Below, one piece after another: positions 5,644-8,532 of a stretch of DNA of 8,532 bases. A program made the position numbers and the translations under genes. The notes beneath the pieces are model-generated. The model saw only the letters and a program-made list of their open reading frames with translations. It was not told the origin of the DNA and did no database searches. Positions within the stretch are counted from its first letter, which is position 1. Every line of letters starts with the position of its first letter. Origin of the DNA: Candidatus Hydrogenedentes bacterium CG07_land_8_20_14_0_80_42_17 (GTDB lineage: Bacteria > UBA8481); assembly GCA_002780065.1 (NCBI GenBank), contig PEWQ01000168.1, forward strand, positions 1 to 8,532. Direction: 5' to 3'.

Positions 5644-6932
5644 TTTGATATTTCCGTTGTGCTAACAAACTCTATGCGCGCTCCGAGCGAATTCATCAGC
5701 TTATCGAAATCAGGAACTGTCACATTTGCGGCTTCTGCAGTCGATATTATTGATTCACCTTTCAAGCCCAGCGCTGCAACTGCCAGAGCCATTACAACTC
5801 GATGGTCATTATGCCCATCGAAGCATCCGCCATTTAAACTTCCTCCGTGAATTATCATACCGTCTGCCTTCTCTTCAATTATCGCTCCCATCTTCCCGAG
5901 TTCCTCTGTCATTACTTTTATTCGATCAGTCTCTTTTATTCGAGCGTGAGCGACATTCTCAATAATCGTCTCTCCTTCAGCAAAACAGCCTGCAACAGCC
6001 ATTGCAGGCAGAGCATCAGGCGTGTTGTTTAAATCCAATCTCGCTCCATGCAATTTGGATTTTCGGACAATAACTTTTCCTGATTCAATCTCGATTTTTC
6101 CACCCATCAATTTCAAATAATTAATGACCTCTTTATCCGCCTGAGTATCAGCAATATTTAAACCCGAAAGAAGAATCTCTTCTCCAAGCAATACTCCTGC
6201 AAGCAGAAAAAAAGTTGCAGACGACCAATCTCCAGGAACCTCTTTTTCAAACGGCTCATAATGCTGATTGCCGTAAATCAAAAACTTTTCGTAGCCTTCC
6301 CGCTCAAATCTTATTCCTAGCTCCTCAAGCCATGCGCACGTCATATCTATGTAAGGACGCTCGCAAACATTTTTGACTATGATCTCAGTATTCTCCGATA
6401 GAAGCGGAGCGGAAATTAAAAGGCTGGACAAATATTGAGAGCTTTTACAATCGAGTATTGCAGTGCCTCCTTTCATCGGGCCTCGAACTTCAAGCGGCGG
6501 GCAGCCGTTATTATTTATTGACCGAGCAGACGCACCAAGCTGAACAACTGCGGAGAGAAGCGGCTGAACAGGTCTTTTTTGAATCGATTCGTCGCCGTCA
6601 ATAACTACAGTTTTATTTCCAAGCGCGGCAATCGATATCATAAAGCTCGTTGTCGTGCCCGAGTTCAGCGTATTTATAGAAGGAGTTTGAGGAGATGGAG
6701 TTTTACCAAAACCTTTTACGATAGTAATTTCGCCTTCTGTCGAAATATCTGCGCCAAGAGCAATGCACGCCGAAATAGCGGCTGAAGTATCTCGAGACGA
6801 GAGCAAATTTCTCAATCGAGATATTCCGTCAGTCAAAGAGGCAAAGGCGACGGCACGAATCGAATGCGATTTCGAGCTCGGCACAAGAACAGAGCCTGAA
6901 AGTTTTTGTACAGGTGAAACTCTGAAATTCAT
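5640..6932 (-). CDS. aroA: EPSP synthase (3-phosphoshikimate 1-carboxyvinyltransferase)
   Basis: Joins phosphoenolpyruvate to shikimate-3-phosphate to give EPSP; cytoplasmic. The 430 residues match the family length. Visible active-site elements are PSSKSHSIRA (18-27; K21, S22, R26), NSGTT (90-94) in the PEP/glyphosate loop, KRP (119-121; R120), the phosphate-binding SSQ (164-166), VPGDWSSATFF (232-242), PDALPAM (305-311; D306 corresponds to catalytic D313 of E. coli), ARIKETDRI (330-338; K333, E334, R337) and DHR (376-378). After NSGTT the usual Arg is Ser96. It starts inside the aroE stop (ATGA overlap) and ends in an ATGA overlap with the TerC gene. No strong Shine-Dalgarno is seen, so translation probably depends on coupling with aroE. 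The Gly corresponding to E. coli G96 (G92) is present. Confidence 0.97.
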   Translation of the reverse strand: MNFRVSPVQKLSGSVLVPSSKSHSIRAVAFASLTDGISRLRNLLSSRDTSAAISACIALGADISTEGEITIVKGFGKTPSPQTPSINTLNSGTTTSFMISIAALGNKTVVIDGDESIQKRPVQPLLSAVVQLGASARSINNNGCPPLEVRGPMKGGTAILDCKSSQYLSSLLISAPLLSENTEIIVKNVCERPYIDMTCAWLEELGIRFEREGYEKFLIYGNQHYEPFEKEVPGDWSSATFFLLAGVLLGEEILLSGLNIADTQADKEVINYLKLMGGKIEIESGKVIVRKSKLHGARLDLNNTPDALPAMAVAGCFAEGETIIENVAHARIKETDRIKVMTEELGKMGAIIEEKADGMIIHGGSLNGGCFDGHNDHRVVMALAVAALGLKGESIISTAEAANVTVPDFDKLMNSLGARIEFVSTTEISK

Positions 6933-7750
6933 ATTTGTTTCATTTCTTTGAAGAGAAATTCTTCGAGTGCGTCCGCATTTGGCTCAATGCCCGTCCATAA
7001 CTCAAACTGCAATCTTGCCTGATGCACGAACATTCTCAACCCTGTGACTATTTTGCATCCATTCGACTTTGCATCTGCGAGAAGCCTCGTCTCAAGCGGA
7101 TTGTAAACCGTATCGAACACAATCATGTCTCTAACTTTTTCTTTAGGAACCGGAGACGCATTCGAATCAGGATTCATTCCAATCGAAGTTGCGTTGATTA
7201 ATATTTCAGGTTTTGTCTCAAATGCAGCTTGCGGAGAAACGTATTCGCACTTCAGTTCCATAGCAAGCGCTCTTCCCTTCGATTCCGTTCGATTGGCGAT
7301 TACGGGAATCCCGCCTTCAGCATTAATTCCAAATCCAATCGCTCTGGCAACTCCGCCTGCTCCGAGAATCAAAACTCTTTTACCTTTGATATCCGTCTTT
7401 TCACGCAATGCATTCATTGCGCCCGTGACATCAGTATTGTAGCCCTTGAGTCTTCCGTTCATATTCACAATCGTATTGACAGCTCCAATTTGCGCGGCTA
7501 ATTCATCCTCGTAATCTATGAATTTTTTTATCTCTACCTTGTGCGGAATCGTCACAGAAAGCCCTGCAATACCGAGTTCACGAACTCCGCAAATAACTTT
7601 TTCGAGATCTGTCACTTCGAACGCAACGTATACAGCATTCACAGAATAACGCATGAATAGCTCGTTATGAATCTTTGGAGACAATGAATGCCGAACCGGC
7701 GATCCAATCACTCCATACAATTTAGTATACGCATCAAAGAATCTTTTCAT
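6929..7750 (-). CDS. aroE: Shikimate dehydrogenase (NADP+)
   Basis: Reduces 3-dehydroshikimate to shikimate with NADPH; cytoplasmic. It has 273 residues, typical of AroE. The substrate domain shows GSPVRHSLSP (16-25, shikimate-binding S22 and S24), SVTIPHK (65-71, catalytic K71; the first residue is usually Asn), GAVNT (89-93, N92) and YNTD (104-107, D107). The Rossmann domain shows LGAGGVARAI (129-138), the NADP phosphate-binding NRT (153-155), NATSIGM (186-192), VYNPLETRLL (215-224) and VHQA (242-245). It leads the operon aroE-aroA-TerC-aroC and overlaps aroA by 4 nt. The ATG at 7750 is the only reasonable start, since the frame goes straight into the conserved YGVIG strand, yet no Shine-Dalgarno precedes it. 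Confidence 0.97.
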   Translation of the reverse strand: MKRFFDAYTKLYGVIGSPVRHSLSPKIHNELFMRYSVNAVYVAFEVTDLEKVICGVRELGIAGLSVTIPHKVEIKKFIDYEDELAAQIGAVNTIVNMNGRLKGYNTDVTGAMNALREKTDIKGKRVLILGAGGVARAIGFGINAEGGIPVIANRTESKGRALAMELKCEYVSPQAAFETKPEILINATSIGMNPDSNASPVPKEKVRDMIVFDTVYNPLETRLLADAKSNGCKIVTGLRMFVHQARLQFELWTGIEPNADALEEFLFKEMKQI

Positions 7751-7757
7751 GCTGAGA

Positions 7758-7786
7758 AGAATACAACAAAAAAATCCGAATGAAAA
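7758..7786 (-). promoter_or_regulatory. Possible leaderless promoter of the aro operon
   Basis: On the minus strand TATTCT (7763-7758, 4/6 to the -10 consensus) ends 7 nt before the aroE ATG, and TTTTCA (4/6 to -35) lies 17 nt further upstream. Initiation at the usual distance would fall at the start codon, matching the lack of a Shine-Dalgarno. The match is weak and the region is T-rich. Confidence 0.25.
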
Positions 7787-7807
7787 ACAAAGAAACTACA
7801 AATAAAA

Positions 7808-7875
7808 CACAGATTACACGGATTTTTTTAAATAATTTTTATTTAAATATATCAATGCAATCTGTGTAATCTGTG
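7808..7875. repeat. 17-bp-arm inverted repeat of the CACAGATTACACAGATT type
   Basis: The left arm CACAGATTACACGGATT (7808-7824) is the reverse complement of the right arm (7859-7875) at 16 of 17 positions, around a 34-base AT-only-like loop. The loop holds its own small palindrome, TTTAAAT/ATTTAAA (7827-7833, 7841-7847). It sits between the secreted-protein stop and aroE. The arm sequence resembles an intergenic repeat seen in many unrelated environmental genomes (from memory, not searched). It may also end transcription of the secreted-protein gene, although the stem is weak in GC. Confidence 0.8.
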
Positions 7876-7905
7876 GTTGCTTTTTTATTGTGGTTACTTT
7901 TTTTC
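7872..7905. repeat. Imperfect 2 x 17-bp tandem duplication
   Basis: TGTGGTTGCTTTTTTAT (7872-7888) is followed directly by a copy at 7889-7905 that differs at three positions. It joins the right arm of the inverted repeat to the end of the secreted-protein gene. On the minus strand the runs read as A-tracts, so it is not a T-tract for the genes here. Confidence 0.65.
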
Positions 7906-8275
7906 AGTAATGGTCAACATCCAAAACCATCAGTTCATACCAGCCCGAGCCTTTGTATGCAGTGATCTTAATCTTGTAGTTTCCTTCTTTGTCAGCAGTA
8001 AAACGTATCCAATCTGTGTTATCGTCTGTTAAATCGCTCGTAACAACTTCATTGCCGTCGGGATCAATAGCAGTCAGATCGAAATCAACTTTTCCCTGTG
8101 ATGCCGCGGCAACAGCCATATAGCTCCCGCCTTTCTGCAGACGTAAAGTCATTGTATAAAAATTACCTTCTTCAAGCTGATCCGTATCATAGTATCGGAG
8201 CGAAGACCATGCGGCGCCCGCTACGACAAAAATCGCCAAAACTGCGATCATGACTGAAACCAGTGACTTCTTCAT
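7904..8275 (-). CDS. Small secreted protein with a PPC-like beta-sandwich domain
   Basis: This is a 123-residue exported protein. Residues 1-21 form a classic signal peptide: MKK, a hydrophobic run SLVSVMIAVLAIFVV, then AGA before AWSS as a likely signal peptidase I site. The mature part (about 100 residues) resembles the bacterial pre-peptidase C-terminal (PPC, PF04151) fold. It has FYTMTLRLQKGGSYMAVAA (39-57), VDFDLTAIDPDGNEV (63-77, the D-L-x-DP-G turn), TDWIRFTADKEGNYKIKITAY (87-107) and a closing WYELMVL (112-118). PPC domains usually accompany secreted peptidases; here the domain stands alone. The start is the ATG at 8275, not the in-frame ATG at 8293, because GGAGG lies just upstream and MKK begins a proper signal peptide. 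It is monocistronic. Function and binding partner are unknown. Confidence 0.78.
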   Translation of the reverse strand: MKKSLVSVMIAVLAIFVVAGAAWSSLRYYDTDQLEEGNFYTMTLRLQKGGSYMAVAAASQGKVDFDLTAIDPDGNEVVTSDLTDDNTDWIRFTADKEGNYKIKITAYKGSGWYELMVLDVDHY

Positions 8276-8278
8276 AAA

Positions 8279-8284
8279 TCCTCC
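8279..8284 (-). promoter_or_regulatory. Ribosome binding site deciding the secreted-protein start
   Basis: GGAGGA is followed by TTT and the ATG at 8275. The spacing is short but usable. The alternative ATG at 8293 has no such site. Confidence 0.7.
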
Positions 8285-8303
8285 ATGCTTCAATCAGGAC
8301 AAT

Positions 8304-8329
8304 AATTAATGTCGCGAATTAATGTCGCG
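8304..8329. repeat. Perfect 2 x 13-bp tandem repeat upstream of the secreted-protein gene
   Basis: AATTAATGTCGCG occurs at 8304-8316 and 8317-8329 without mismatch, 29-54 bases before the ATG at 8275. A direct repeat at this place could be an operator or part of the promoter, or simply a duplication inside a repeat element. Confidence 0.85.
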
Positions 8330-8391
8330 CTCGAAGCACATTAAATTTCGGATTTAACAATCCGATAACTGAATAATACTTATTTAAGTAT
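8319..8391. other. Three consecutive small hairpins in the 5' flank of the secreted-protein gene
   Basis: Three stems follow one another. TTAATGT (8319-8325) pairs with ACATTAA (8338-8344). TCGGATT (8348-8354) pairs with AATCCGA (8359-8365) across a TAAC loop. ATACTT (8376-8381) pairs with AAGTAT (8386-8391) across ATTT. The arms pair perfectly. They could form a structured leader if transcription begins upstream, or be decayed palindromic repeats. No gene is visible in 8276-8532. Confidence 0.6.
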
Positions 8392-8462
8392 CTAATCCCA
8401 ATATTAATTTTAGAGGTAAAAGGCTTGATACAAATATTCAGAGTCTTGGCATCTGGTAAGTT

Positions 8463-8514
8463 ATCATATTTGAAATTGCAAATTGGAAAGTGCAAATTGA
8501 AAATTTTATTTTTC
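8463..8514 (+). repeat. 52-bp dispersed repeat, copy B
   Basis: This is the inverted partner of 3403-3454 (50/52 identical, no gaps). It continues into further AAATTG/CAATTTTC-like sequence up to the window edge, so the element may be longer outside. The weak open frame across it (8319-8531, minus) is composed of the repeat and is not a gene. Confidence 0.88.
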
Positions 8515-8532
8515 CAATTTTCATTTTTCAAT

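Noticed and set aside
7881-7904. T-runs after the inverted repeat as a plus-strand terminator
   Set aside because: On the plus strand the order hairpin then T-run is right, but no plus-strand gene exists for it to end. For the minus-strand genes the runs are A-tracts before the stem.
3403-8514. Composite transposon or genomic island bounded by the 52-bp inverted repeats
   Set aside because: No transposase or integrase lies between the copies, the content is core metabolism, and the repeats look like dispersed intergenic elements, not element ends.
8319-8531. 70-codon minus-strand open frame reaching the right edge
   Set aside because: It starts with TTG inside the 52-bp dispersed repeat, is built from repeat and hairpin sequence, and has no SD or recognisable domain. 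The repeat-derived composition explains the openness.

Overview
The window looks like chromosomal DNA from a bacterium of moderately low GC (about 40% by eye). The genes are bacterial in style, with GGAGG-type ribosome binding sites, ATGA/GTGA stop-start overlaps and one GTG start. Every gene I can support lies on the minus strand, so transcription runs from high to low coordinates. The intergenic DNA is unusually rich in short palindromes and dispersed or tandem repeats. Nothing pins down a phylum. The mix of ordinary biosynthetic genes and repeat-laden spacers suggests an uncultured or metagenome-assembled Gram-negative-type bacterium, which is inference only.

Layout in transcription order (right to left). 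At 8276-8532 there is a gene-free stretch with a dispersed 52-bp repeat copy, three small perfect or near-perfect hairpins and a 2 x 13 bp tandem repeat. A small secreted protein with a PPC-like beta-sandwich follows (7904-8275). The spacer 7751-7903 carries a 17-bp-arm inverted repeat. Then comes a tight operon, aroE - aroA - TerC-family gene - aroC (7750 to 3552), in which all three junctions overlap (4, 4 and 11 nt). The spacer 3360-3551 holds a palindromic hairpin repeat and the second copy of the 52-bp repeat, in inverted orientation. Next is a GT4-type glycosyltransferase (2268-3359). A 279-bp spacer follows, with a GC-rich island of four 17/18-bp palindromic tandem units. Then a polytopic, GT-C-like membrane protein (492-1988) overlaps by GTGA a putative esterase that runs off the left edge (1-495, GTG start, 165 codons visible).

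How the genes work together. aroE (shikimate dehydrogenase), aroA (EPSP synthase) and aroC (chorismate synthase) cover three of the last four shikimate-pathway steps to chorismate; shikimate kinase is not in the window. The TerC gene in the middle, an integral membrane protein of a family tied to Mn2+ export and metal resistance, is the odd partner. The left part (glycosyltransferase, GT-C-like membrane protein, esterase) looks like envelope or glycan metabolism, but substrates cannot be read from sequence.

The points most worth a second look are: the chorismate synthase, whose signature GESHG histidine is Tyr and whose usual motif Arg is Cys; the TerC gene embedded in an aromatic-biosynthesis operon; the 17-bp palindromic tandem array; the 52-bp inverted repeat pair bracketing the aro operon and the secreted-protein gene; and hints that the two SD-less unit-leading genes are translated from leaderless mRNAs. 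I do not see a defence system, CRISPR array, transposase or RNA gene.
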